A stretch of DNA of 14,535 bases, taken from the NCBI GenBank assembly GCA_900548535.1, contig URLG01000064.1, forward strand, positions 1 to 14,535, in the 5' to 3' direction. Below the pieces are notes generated by a model. The model worked only from the letters and a program-made list of their open reading frames with translations, did no database searches and was not told the origin of the DNA. Within the stretch, counting starts at the first letter, position 1. The number at the start of each line of letters is the position of its first letter. Source of the stretch: Candidatus Segatella intestinihominis (GTDB lineage: Bacteria; Bacteroidota; Bacteroidia; Bacteroidales; Bacteroidaceae). The translations under genes and the position numbers were made by a program. Of this stretch, positions 6,141 through 13,692 are shown piece after piece.

Positions 6141-7613
6141 ATGAAGACAATTTGTTTATATTTTGAGATACATCAGATCACTCATCTCAAGCGCTACCGC
6201 TTCTTCGACATCGGTACCGATCATTATTACTATGATGACTATGAGAATGAGCGTACCATCAATGATATTGCTGAGCGTTCCTATATGCCAGCCCTGAATG
6301 CCCTTCAGGAGATGATAGAGAAGAATGGCAAGTACTTCAAGGTAGCCTTTTCTCTCTCAGGTGTGGGGATGGAGCAGTTGGAGCTGCATGCTCCTCAGGT
6401 TTTGGAGAAGTTGCAGGAACTCAACAACACTGGTTGCGTGGAGTTCCTCGCCGAGCCTTATTCTCATGGCTTGGCATCACTCATCAATGAGGATAGCTTC
6501 AAGGCTGAGGTGAAGCGCCAGTGCACCAAGATAGAGGAGTACTTTGGCAAGAAGCCTACTGTGCTCCGCAACTCTTCGCTCATCTATAGCGATGAGATAG
6601 GTAATGAGGTAGCCAACATGGGCTTCGAAGGTATGCTTACCGAGGGAGCCAAGCACGTATTGGGCTGGAAGTCTCCTCACTATGTATACCATTGCGCCAT
6701 AAACCCTAAGTTGAAGCTCTTGCTGCGCGATGTACGTCTGAGCGATGATGTATCTCTCCGTTTCAACAATAGCGACTGGGATGGCTATCCACTCTTCGCC
6801 GACAACTATATGAACGAGATAGCTGCCTTCCCAGAGGAGGAGCAGGTTATCAACATCTTCATGGAGTTGTCAGCCCTGGGTATTGCTCAGCCATTGTCTA
6901 GCAACATCTTGGAGTTCCTCAAGGCATGGCCAGAGTGCGCTAAGCAGCGTGGCATCACCTTCTCTACTCCTAGCGAGATATGCAAGAAGATGAAGTCTGT
7001 GGGCGAGATCAACGTGCCAGATACCCTGAGTTGGGTAGACGAGGAGCGTGACGTAAGCTCATGGCTCGGTAACCCTATGCAGCGTGAGGCATTCAATAAG
7101 CTCTATAGCGTAGCCGACCGTGTGCGTATCGCCAACGACCCACGTATCAATCAGGACTGGGATTACTTGCAGGCTAGCAACAACTTCCGCTTCATGACCA
7201 CCAAGCCAAGCAATGTAGGTTTGGATCGTGGCATCTACTCAAGTCCATTCGATGCCTTCACCAACTATATGAACATCCTTGGCGACTTCATCACCCGTGT
7301 CAATGACCTCTATCCATCAGATGTGGACAACGATCAGTTGGAGAGCCTCCTCACCACCATCAAGAATCAGGATGAGGAAATCGAGATGAAGGACAAGGAG
7401 ATTGTTCGCTTGCAGGCTAAGATCGAGAAGATCGAGAAGGAAGCAGAGAAGCTGCGTGGTGAGAAAAAGCCAGCTGCTAAGGCTACAGCGGCTAAAAAAA
7501 CAGCTACAGCAGCCAAGAAGGCTCCTGCTGCAAAGAAACCTGCCGCTAAGAAGGCTCCTGCCAAGAAAGTAGCAGAAAAGCCAGCAGAGGCTCCTGCTGA
7601 GCCAAAAGCATGA
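6141..7613 (+). CDS. GH57 family alpha-glucan-active enzyme with coiled coil and Ala/Lys/Pro tail
   Basis: GH57 enzymes are retaining alpha-amylases, 4-alpha-glucanotransferases or branching enzymes; which applies is not readable. Residues 1 to about 390 are the catalytic region: YFEIHQITHLKRYRFFD (7-23) resembles the N-terminal HQP-type motif, EFLAEPYSHGL (101-111) follows, and GFEGMLTEG (161-169) carries E168, the likely nucleophile. The usual acid-bearing motif (MDYExxGxxQ in related alpha-amylases) reads FMELSALGIAQ (240-250), so the acid Asp appears replaced. Residues about 400-440 are heptad-like and charged, a likely coiled coil. Residues 441-490 are almost only Ala, Lys, Pro and Thr, with repeated AAKK/PAAKK/APAKK units, like histone-H1 tails. 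No signal peptide is present, so the protein is cytoplasmic. It is the last gene of the glycogen operon, 30 nt after the glycosyltransferase, and is followed by a strong terminator. Confidence 0.85.
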   Translation: MKTICLYFEIHQITHLKRYRFFDIGTDHYYYDDYENERTINDIAERSYMPALNALQEMIEKNGKYFKVAFSLSGVGMEQLELHAPQVLEKLQELNNTGCVEFLAEPYSHGLASLINEDSFKAEVKRQCTKIEEYFGKKPTVLRNSSLIYSDEIGNEVANMGFEGMLTEGAKHVLGWKSPHYVYHCAINPKLKLLLRDVRLSDDVSLRFNNSDWDGYPLFADNYMNEIAAFPEEEQVINIFMELSALGIAQPLSSNILEFLKAWPECAKQRGITFSTPSEICKKMKSVGEINVPDTLSWVDEERDVSSWLGNPMQREAFNKLYSVADRVRIANDPRINQDWDYLQASNNFRFMTTKPSNVGLDRGIYSSPFDAFTNYMNILGDFITRVNDLYPSDVDNDQLESLLTTIKNQDEEIEMKDKEIVRLQAKIEKIEKEAEKLRGEKKPAAKATAAKKTATAAKKAPAAKKPAAKKAPAKKVAEKPAEAPAEPKA

Positions 7614-7643
7614 TAGAATTTTAGATTACTCATATCATTACTC

Positions 7644-7682
7644 TCCCCGTTGGTCAAGCGATTTGACTAGCGGGGATTTTTT
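7644..7682 (+). terminator. intrinsic terminator of the glycogen operon
   Basis: A 14-bp stem (7644-7657 with 7663-7676; CCCCG at the base) closes on a 5-nt loop GCGAT. Two positions are G-U wobbles when read as plus-strand RNA. Six T residues follow (7677-7682). The hairpin lies 30 nt after the GH57 stop codon. Confidence 0.88.
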
Positions 7683-7690
7683 GGGGGTAA

Positions 7691-7738
7691 GAAAAAAGGC
7701 CGTGCCCAAGGATTTGACTCCTATCGGGCACAGCCTTT
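7691..7738 (-). repeat. 48-bp direct repeat copy 1; terminator of the toxin-antitoxin operon
   Basis: Identical over 48 bp to 8413-8460. The core is a long hairpin with arms AAAGGCCGTGCCC and GGGCACAGCCTTT, enclosing a small AGGA/TCCT stem. The single mismatch is C-A as plus-strand RNA but a U-G wobble as minus-strand RNA, and a run of six T follows on the minus strand, so it is best read as a minus-strand terminator. It lies 29 nt past the toxin stop codon. Confidence 0.85.
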
Positions 7739-7767
7739 GTTGCGAATTTATACTTGAATAGAGAATA

Positions 7768-8043
7768 TTACTTGTCTTTGTAATGACCTTCAACTTCTAA
7801 GACATATACACGAATCTCTTCATCATAAATATCGTAGATGATTCTGTCTCTGCCAGCTATATGTCTTGAATAGGTGACATCGTTCCCGCCAATTAATGGC
7901 TCGGGATGTCCTATTCCTGTTCGTGGATGCTCAATAATGTCATCCAATAATTTGCTAAGTTTCTTGTATCTGTTTGGATTTGATTTCTTATATTTAGCAA
8001 TTATTTTCAAGGCATCCTTATCAAAGCCGATTTTGTAGATCAT
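7768..8043 (-). CDS. YoeB/Txe-like type II toxin (ribosome-dependent mRNA interferase)
   Basis: A RelE-superfamily toxin of 91 residues when started at the ATG at 8043, which overlaps the antitoxin stop as ATGA. A longer frame from 8085 would run through the antitoxin and is less likely. The family cleaves mRNA in the ribosomal A site. Family marks are HPRTGIGHPEPL (39-50, E48), TYSRHIAGRDRIIYDIY (57-73, R67) and the C-terminal GHYKDK with H87-Y88, matching the Glu/Arg/His-Tyr set of YoeB. All key residues look intact, so the toxin is probably active. The overlapping start implies translational coupling, keeping toxin below antitoxin. Transcription ends at the hairpin 7691-7738. Confidence 0.88.
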   Translation of the reverse strand: MIYKIGFDKDALKIIAKYKKSNPNRYKKLSKLLDDIIEHPRTGIGHPEPLIGGNDVTYSRHIAGRDRIIYDIYDEEIRVYVLEVEGHYKDK

Positions 8044-8318
8044 AATGAATCGAGTAGGGAATGCAACTCTTCCTTGGTGTTGCAAGAAATATAATTCCCA
8101 TTTTGATAGTTCTCGCGTGCCTGATTGATTCTTACTTGGAGCTCAGGCGAAATAGCCTTGGTTTCTTTATGCTCAGAATGTTGGATTACATCCATGAGGA
8201 TATGTTCCACAAAGCTATTTAAGCTTTGATGGCTTTCCTTAGCTTTTTCTTTTAGTGAATTGAGCAAGGAACTGTCAAGTTGGAACGATGTTGGTGTTCT
8301 TAATGTTGCAGCTTCCAT
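8040..8318 (-). CDS. type II antitoxin, ribbon-helix-helix-like
   Basis: A 92-residue protein upstream of, and overlapping, the YoeB-like toxin. The N-terminal part (about 8-45: TPTSFQLDSSLLNSLKEKAK then SHQSLNSFVEHILMDVI) has the pattern of an Arc/MetJ ribbon-helix-helix domain: a short beta strand followed by two helices, the second starting with Ser-Leu-Asn-Ser-Phe-Val. The C-terminal half (about 55-92) is polar and acidic, fitting an unfolded toxin-wrapping tail. It should neutralise the toxin and repress its own promoter at 8351-8382. YoeB toxins classically pair with Phd/YefM-type antitoxins, so this is a different pairing. The start ATG at 8318 sits behind an A/T-rich leader; other starts are less well placed. 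Antitoxin role is inferred mainly from gene order and the fold pattern. Confidence 0.82.
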   Translation of the reverse strand: MEAATLRTPTSFQLDSSLLNSLKEKAKESHQSLNSFVEHILMDVIQHSEHKETKAISPELQVRINQARENYQNGNYISCNTKEELHSLLDSL

Positions 8319-8350
8319 ATTTTCATTTATTAATTATACAATTTTGATTG

Positions 8351-8382
8351 CAAAGGTACACTTTTTCTTTGTAACTTCCAAA
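8351..8382 (-). promoter_or_regulatory. Bacteroidota -33/-7 promoter of the toxin-antitoxin operon
   Basis: On the minus strand TTTG at 8382-8379 and TACCTTTG at 8358-8351 are separated by 20 bp, a full match to TTTG / TAnnTTTG. The predicted start is near 8344, about 26 nt before the antitoxin ATG. The -33 box lies in one arm of the inverted repeat TTTCTTTG-N7-CAAAGAAA (8364-8386), a possible operator for the antitoxin. Confidence 0.72.
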
Positions 8383-8412
8383 GAAATAAGGAGAAAATGT
8401 ATGGGATAACCA
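8361..8412. repeat. ~52-bp spacer repeat, copy A (matches 13849-13900)
   Basis: The first 26 bases (8361-8386) are identical to 13849-13874, and the match continues with small changes through GGAGAAAATGT and ATGGG up to the neighbouring terminator. The identical part holds the inverted repeat TTTCTTTG-N7-CAAAGAAA. In both places the repeat lies directly downstream of a minus-strand terminator. Confidence 0.8.
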
Positions 8413-8460
8413 GAAAAAAGGCCGTGCCCAAGGATTTGACTCCTATCGGGCACAGCCTTT
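8413..8460 (-). repeat. 48-bp direct repeat copy 2; terminator of the susCD operon
   Basis: Same 48 bases as 7691-7738 in the same orientation. It lies 57 nt past the susD stop codon and, as minus-strand RNA, forms a fully paired 13-bp outer stem followed by six U residues. Together the two copies enclose the toxin-antitoxin operon and its promoter. Confidence 0.85.
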
Positions 8461-8517
8461 AATTATAGATAAATGTATGTTCTGGTTCTTTTTTTTGAAC
8501 AATCATTTTAATTCATT

Positions 8518-10227
8518 TTAGTAACCAGGGTTCTGATCTTCTAATGTCAACTGATCGTTGGCATCGATAGCTGCTTGTGGAATAGGGCGGAGGAGTTTCT
8601 GACCAATTGCTCTCTGTGCATCGCCTTCCAAAACAGGATTGTACTTGTTGCAACGCTCTACCAATGTCTTGGTTCTGCGGAGATCCATCCAGCGAGCTTC
8701 ATTACCGAAGTTCTCACAAGCGTTCTCGTCCAAGATGTTGTCGATGGTCACTGTACCTGTCAAGGCAGGGAGCCCAGCGCGCTGGTGAACCTCGTTCAGT
8801 CTAGCCAAAGCCTTGGCATTATCGCCTGCCTTCATGTAAGCCTCTGCTGCTACGAGATACATCTCTGGTAATGTGATGATATGGATGTCACGATAGCAAG
8901 TGTTGCTCTGATTTGAGGCAGTCTGGCTGTCATCAAACTTCTTGCATGGGCTAGAAGCAGCTACTTTCTCCTGATTCTTGTAGTACTCAACGTCTTCACC
9001 GTTCATTTCTTGGGCTTCCTTGGTGTCTTTGTCCATAGGAATGCGGTAAGCTTTGGCTCTGTTGGTTGGGTCTTGAGCTTTCCAAGCTGCAAAGTCGGCA
9101 TCTGTCTCATACCATGCAGAGTAGTAACGAACTACAGGGTAACCCATCAGGCTTTCGCCATTCTTGTACCAAGTCCAGTAACCAGTACCTGCTGCATTTC
9201 CCTTGTTCATATCTGGAGTTTCCTTCATGAAGGTGGCATCGTAGCGCACGTCGCCCTTTTGGAAGCAATGCAAGCTGTAAAGGGTAGGGACATAGCTGGA
9301 AGTGGTAGCCTTGATAGGATCCTCTGCACCACCCAGATAGTTGGTGAAGTAGGTGCTCCAACCTGTACCGCCAGAAGTGGTGTTGTTGGCTGTAGCCAAG
9401 TCATATTCTACATCCCAAAGGAACTCTTCGTTGTCATCGCCAGAACCATCTGCCTTCCAGAGCTGAGCGAATGGAGTTGTCAACTTGCGGTTGTTGATCA
9501 CCTCGTCAGCCAAGGAAGCTGCCTTTGAAAAATATTCATCTTTGTTTAAGTCCCATGCTGCTGAAAGATAAGTCTTGGCGAGGATAGCCTTGGCGGTCTC
9601 CTGGCTGATGCGGCCACCACCTTGGCTAGCTGTAGAAGCCTTCAAACTGCCGTCCTTGATCACGCTCTCCAGCTCTGTGATGATATAGGTATATACATCT
9701 TCTACTGATGACTTAGGATAACCAGTGGCTGAAGTTGTGATGAAATCCTTCATCAATGGCACACCGCCAAAGTTGTTTACCAAGAGATAATACTCGTAGG
9801 CTGCCAATACTCTAGCCTCGTCGACCAGTTGCTTTTTCAAAGCCTCGTCTATGTTGGCTGTTTGTGCATAGTAAGGCACTGCGTATGCAGAGCGAATACC
9901 CTTATACAGATAAGTATAGAGATTCTGGATATCTGTATTCTCAGGTGTCAGCGTCTCATAACCATTCAGAGGCTCATTCATCTTGTTACGTCCATCTGCA
10001 TACATATCTGTACCTGCAGAGAAGCAGCTGGTGAATAGAGGAGCTGCATAGATATTCTGTAAACGCTGGTAGGCAGTGTTTACAAGGTTGTTGAAACCTT
10101 CTTTGGTTGAGAATGATTCCTTGTCGCTAACATTGCTCTTGTTGCGCACATCTAAGAAATCACTGCAACTTGTCATGCCGCTCAAGCAACATGCCGCAAG
10201 AGCCACACTATATAGTATTTTTTTCAT
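8518..10227 (-). CDS. susD: SusD/RagB-family glycan-binding outer-membrane lipoprotein
   Basis: Cell-surface lipoprotein that forms the lid over the SusC transporter and binds the glycan. The 569 residues begin with a lipoprotein signal (MKKILYSVALAACCLSGMTS, then C21), and C21 is followed by SDFLD, the usual start of mature SusD proteins. The middle shows the family's helical TPR-type regions (EARVLAAYEYYLLVNNFGGV in part; DIHIITLPEMYLVAAEAYMK). The C-terminal part has NFGNEARWMDLRRTK and ends LEDQNPGY, the typical SusD terminus. The length is normal and the frame intact. The gene starts 23 nt after susC stops, so the two are co-transcribed and probably form one complex. The symbol is used in the family sense; the substrate is not starch by any evidence here. 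Confidence 0.95.
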   Translation of the reverse strand: MKKILYSVALAACCLSGMTSCSDFLDVRNKSNVSDKESFSTKEGFNNLVNTAYQRLQNIYAAPLFTSCFSAGTDMYADGRNKMNEPLNGYETLTPENTDIQNLYTYLYKGIRSAYAVPYYAQTANIDEALKKQLVDEARVLAAYEYYLLVNNFGGVPLMKDFITTSATGYPKSSVEDVYTYIITELESVIKDGSLKASTASQGGGRISQETAKAILAKTYLSAAWDLNKDEYFSKAASLADEVINNRKLTTPFAQLWKADGSGDDNEEFLWDVEYDLATANNTTSGGTGWSTYFTNYLGGAEDPIKATTSSYVPTLYSLHCFQKGDVRYDATFMKETPDMNKGNAAGTGYWTWYKNGESLMGYPVVRYYSAWYETDADFAAWKAQDPTNRAKAYRIPMDKDTKEAQEMNGEDVEYYKNQEKVAASSPCKKFDDSQTASNQSNTCYRDIHIITLPEMYLVAAEAYMKAGDNAKALARLNEVHQRAGLPALTGTVTIDNILDENACENFGNEARWMDLRRTKTLVERCNKYNPVLEGDAQRAIGQKLLRPIPQAAIDANDQLTLEDQNPGY

Positions 10228-10250
10228 AATTGTTTTCTTTTTTGTAAGGA

Positions 10251-13200
10251 TTAGAACTTAAGATTTACACCAAACTGGTAAGTTACAGAAGATGGACCAC
10301 CATTCTGGAGATTCTGCGATGCCCACTCAGGGTCGAAGCCCTTATAGTTGGTGAAGCAGAATGGGTTCAATACGTTCATGTAGACACGGAGGTTGCGAAC
10401 GCCAATCTTGTTGACTACAGACTTTGGCAATGTGTAACCCAAAGTGATGTTCTTAACCTTGGTGAATGAAGTCTTCTGATACTGGAAGCCTTCGCCCTTA
10501 GCAGAACCCTTGTCACCGAAGTAACCACCCATGGATGTATCACTGTTGTTTGGATATGGCAATGTTCCATAGTGAGTCTCGGTAGCTGTGGTAATCTCGC
10601 CAGTAGCGTGGTCGATGATAGGTGCTCCCTTTGGAATGTAGTAGTCAAATGCCATGTGAGCATTACCACGGTCGCTATACTTCATGTACTTCTCGTGGAA
10701 GTAGCTGCGAGACCAGAAGCCAGACTTGGTGTAGAACATGATGCTGAAGTCGAAGCCCTTGAAATAAACATTGGTAGAGAGACTACCTGTCCAGCGTGGG
10801 TCGGTGCAACCATAGATCTGCTTATCGTTGTCATCGATGGTTCCATCATTGTTCCAGTCGTTGACTGCCACCTGACCTTCATACCACTTGTACTTAGCAC
10901 CATATTTCTTATAGAACTCTTCCAAGGTGTAGTGGATGTTGCCATCCTTGGTGTGCATGGTTACGCCCTTGTCGGTGATAACGTCGGTGTGAGTGTAGTC
11001 ACGAAGCACGTTCAATGGCTCGCCAATGAACCAGTTGTTAGCTACCTCATCTACCTTGCCATTGCTCAACTCCTTGATCTTGTTCCAGTTGCGAGCGAAG
11101 TTTACGTTTACGCTCCAAGAGAAGTCTTTCTTGTTGAAGATGTTGAACTGCATGCCAAGCTCGATACCTCTGTTCTGTACAGAACCTACATTGAAGGTAG
11201 AAGTCTTCTCTCCAGTCTCCAAAGGCACTGAGCGTGACATAATCTGACCATCAGACAAGCGGTTGTAGAAGTCGGCAGTCAAGTTGATGCGGTTCTTCAA
11301 GAAGCTCAAGTCGAGACCGAGGTCAAACTCTTTTACTTTCTCCCAGATGAGGGCAGTGTTGATCAAACCGTTAGGGTAGAATCCCTGCTGCTCCTTGCCA
11401 TCAATGGCAACATATACAGGACCGTCGGCAGAACCAACTGTTACGTAATCGCCTACGTTGTTATTACCCGTAACACCGTAAGAAGCACGAATCTTTGCAT
11501 TGTCGAGCCAAGAGCTGAACTGCTTCATCCAAGCCTCGTCAGAGATACGCCATGCTGCGGCTACAGAAGGGAACCAACCCCAACGGTTGCCGTCGGCGAA
11601 GCGAGAACTACCATCTGCACGGAGGGTAGCAGTAGCCATGTAGCGACCTTTATAAGAGTAGTTGGCACGGAAGGCGAATGACTCCAATGCAGACTCAGTG
11701 AATGAGCTTGCAAGGTTCTTATCGCCACTGGCTGTACCCAAGTTGTGATAAGTCATGCGGTCGTTAGCGACACCCTTAGCCTCCTCATATTGATATTCTG
11801 TATTTGACTTGTAGAGAGAGAACAATGCCATCGCTCCGATGGTGTGGTCACCAAAGGTACGGTTGTAGTCGAACTGGTTATCCCAAGTCCAGTCTGTACG
11901 AGTGGTGTTGCCAACTGATGCAAAGTTGGTCTTGTTCTTCTGATAGTAAGTAGAACCTACGTCATTTTTCTCATTGATACCTGTAGCATAGAAGATGCCT
12001 TGGCGCTTGTGAGAGTAGTTAGGAGAGAAGGTGGAAGTAAACTTCAATCCCTTGACGATATTGGCACGCAAGTAGATGTTACCCATCAAGCGATACTGCT
12101 TGGTCTGGTTGGTAAAGTTGCCATCATACAAGTCAATCAATGGGTTGTATGTAGAGGTGAACTGAGCGTCAGACTCAAATGCAGCCTTGGCACCTGGGTT
12201 AGGGATGAAGTTGCCTTCAGCATCTGTAGGAGATACGAATGGGTTGAAATAGAAGGCGTTGACGTATGGAGAGAATGTACCATCTGTACAAACGTCTTCT
12301 GTGTGGCTCAAGGACATATTGACAGAGAAACCTGCCTCAAATACCTTAGAGAGCTTGGCATCCATAGCACCCTTGATATTGAAACGTTCATAGTTGTTGT
12401 CTTTGAATACGTTTTCCTCGCCCTGATAGCCAAGACCTACACGGTAATTCACCTTTTCTGTAGCACCTGATGCACTGACAAAGTGATTCTGCTGAGCAGC
12501 AGTACGGGTAACTAGCTTCTTCCAGTCATAGCCATTGAAGCTATGATCCATCATCAACTCATAGAGCTTGGAATCCTTGTAGTTGGCAGCACCCTTTCGA
12601 GCCAAAAAGGCAGCATTGGCATTAGAGTTAGTTATTTCATAGTGTGGATGACCAGAAGCATCTACACCCTTGCGGCTAGAGCCATCGAATGTTTTGTCTG
12701 TCAAAGTAGTGTAGCGGGCGAAACGATAGTCCATAAACTCATTGGCATCCATGAACTCTGGCATACGAGCAAGTTTTCTTACACCATAGTATCCATCGTA
12801 GGAAATAGTAGCCTTTTGCGCCTTGTCAGCTCCCTTACTTCCCTTGGTGGTAATCATAATGACACCGGCAGAAGCACGAGAACCATAGATAGCGGTAGAA
12901 GAAGCATCCTTCAAAACATCGATACGGTCGATGTCGTCAGGGTTGAGGAAGTCCATGTTGTCGCAAACCACGCCATCAATAACATACAAAGGCTCGGCTT
13001 GCTTATTGATAGAAGCCTGTCCACGTACCTGGATATTGAATCCTGCACCTGCACGGCTACTAGACTGAGTGATATTGACACCAGGCACGCTACCTTGCAA
13101 AGACTCAGCAAGGTTGGTAGTACCACGAGCGGCAATCTTATCGGAATTTACAGATGAGATAGAACCAGTTACGTCACGCTTGCGCATAGTTCCATAACCT

Positions 13201-13526
13201 ACTACAACTACCTCATCGAGAGCGGCGTTATCGTCTTCCAAAACAATGTTCCAAGACTTTTGCCCCCCCACTTTTACTTTCTTAGGTTTGCAGCCAATAT
13301 AGCTGAATGTTAAGACTGTGTTAGGGTTTGCGTGCTCGATAGTAAAGTTACCATCGAGGTCAGTGATACCACCCGCCTTACCATTTTGGTCGGTGATGGT
13401 TACACCAATCATAGGATCGCCGTTAGCGTCCTTGACTGTACCCTTGATTGTTTGCTGCGCAAAGGCACCCAAACAAATCGATCCCAATGCAAGTGCCATG
13501 CTGGCACGTTTCATTTGTTGATACAT
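10251..13526 (-). CDS. susC: SusC/RagA-family TonB-dependent outer-membrane transporter
   Basis: Outer-membrane transporter importing oligosaccharides with SusD, energised by TonB. The 1091 residues begin with a signal peptide (about 1-23, cleavage after AFA before QQT); M5 is an alternative start. Residues about 26-98 are a carboxypeptidase-D-regulatory-like domain (IKGTVKDANGDPMIGVTI, GGITDLDGNFTI). The TonB box/linker is LDEVVVVGYGTMRKRDVTGS (103-122). The plug domain follows (LAESLQGSVPGV, YVIDGVV, RIDVLKDASSTAIYGSRASAG) to about 235, then the 22-strand barrel ends in YQFGVNLKF. No STN domain is present, so direct signalling to an anti-sigma factor is unlikely. A run of seven G lies at codons 86-88 (13263-13269), a possible slippage site. 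The operon is preceded by a structured intergenic region with operator-like repeats and followed by susD. Confidence 0.96.
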   Translation of the reverse strand: MYQQMKRASMALALGSICLGAFAQQTIKGTVKDANGDPMIGVTITDQNGKAGGITDLDGNFTIEHANPNTVLTFSYIGCKPKKVKVGGQKSWNIVLEDDNAALDEVVVVGYGTMRKRDVTGSISSVNSDKIAARGTTNLAESLQGSVPGVNITQSSSRAGAGFNIQVRGQASINKQAEPLYVIDGVVCDNMDFLNPDDIDRIDVLKDASSTAIYGSRASAGVIMITTKGSKGADKAQKATISYDGYYGVRKLARMPEFMDANEFMDYRFARYTTLTDKTFDGSSRKGVDASGHPHYEITNSNANAAFLARKGAANYKDSKLYELMMDHSFNGYDWKKLVTRTAAQQNHFVSASGATEKVNYRVGLGYQGEENVFKDNNYERFNIKGAMDAKLSKVFEAGFSVNMSLSHTEDVCTDGTFSPYVNAFYFNPFVSPTDAEGNFIPNPGAKAAFESDAQFTSTYNPLIDLYDGNFTNQTKQYRLMGNIYLRANIVKGLKFTSTFSPNYSHKRQGIFYATGINEKNDVGSTYYQKNKTNFASVGNTTRTDWTWDNQFDYNRTFGDHTIGAMALFSLYKSNTEYQYEEAKGVANDRMTYHNLGTASGDKNLASSFTESALESFAFRANYSYKGRYMATATLRADGSSRFADGNRWGWFPSVAAAWRISDEAWMKQFSSWLDNAKIRASYGVTGNNNVGDYVTVGSADGPVYVAIDGKEQQGFYPNGLINTALIWEKVKEFDLGLDLSFLKNRINLTADFYNRLSDGQIMSRSVPLETGEKTSTFNVGSVQNRGIELGMQFNIFNKKDFSWSVNVNFARNWNKIKELSNGKVDEVANNWFIGEPLNVLRDYTHTDVITDKGVTMHTKDGNIHYTLEEFYKKYGAKYKWYEGQVAVNDWNNDGTIDDNDKQIYGCTDPRWTGSLSTNVYFKGFDFSIMFYTKSGFWSRSYFHEKYMKYSDRGNAHMAFDYYIPKGAPIIDHATGEITTATETHYGTLPYPNNSDTSMGGYFGDKGSAKGEGFQYQKTSFTKVKNITLGYTLPKSVVNKIGVRNLRVYMNVLNPFCFTNYKGFDPEWASQNLQNGGPSSVTYQFGVNLKF

Positions 13527-13622
13527 AATGATGTTGTTTTTTGGTTTTATAATCTTGTTTATTAAGTAATTTGGTCTTTTGAATTTACTAGCGATTGTAT
13601 CGTTTTCTATTGTTAAGATCTT

Positions 13623-13692
13623 GTTTACGCTGACAAAGGTAACAAAAAATAATTTAAGTCTTTTACGAAAGTTGAAAAAAATCAGCGTAAAC
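13623..13692 (-). promoter_or_regulatory. susC promoter region with -7 box flanked by a 10-bp inverted repeat
   Basis: On the minus strand 13641-13634 reads TACCTTTG, matching the Bacteroidota -7 box and sharing GTTACCTTTG with the glycogen promoter; no TTTG lies at the proper -33 distance, which suggests activator dependence. The box is bracketed by GTTTACGCTG (13623-13632) and its exact inverse CAGCGTAAAC (13683-13692), whose centres are 60 bp apart. The leader to the susC ATG would be about 100 nt. Confidence 0.55.

Noticed and set aside
7491..7502. Programmed -1 frameshift site in the A-run of the GH57 tail
   Set aside because: The A7 run is in the wrong phase for an X XXY YYZ heptamer, and no alternative frame of interest or downstream structure follows.
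8044..8085. Longer toxin start at 8085
   Set aside because: It would add 14 residues encoded inside the antitoxin gene without similarity to RelE-family proteins; the ATG at 8043 gives the normal size and an ATGA overlap with the antitoxin stop.
7691..8460. CRISPR array or insertion sequence
   Set aside because: Only two repeat copies 722 bp apart with coding DNA between; no transposase, no terminal inverted repeats and no short spacers were seen.
13661..13670. A -33 box for susC
   Set aside because: No TTTG lies 19-21 bp upstream of the TACCTTTG on the minus strand; the nearest, TTTCG, is about 25 bp away and too degenerate to call.
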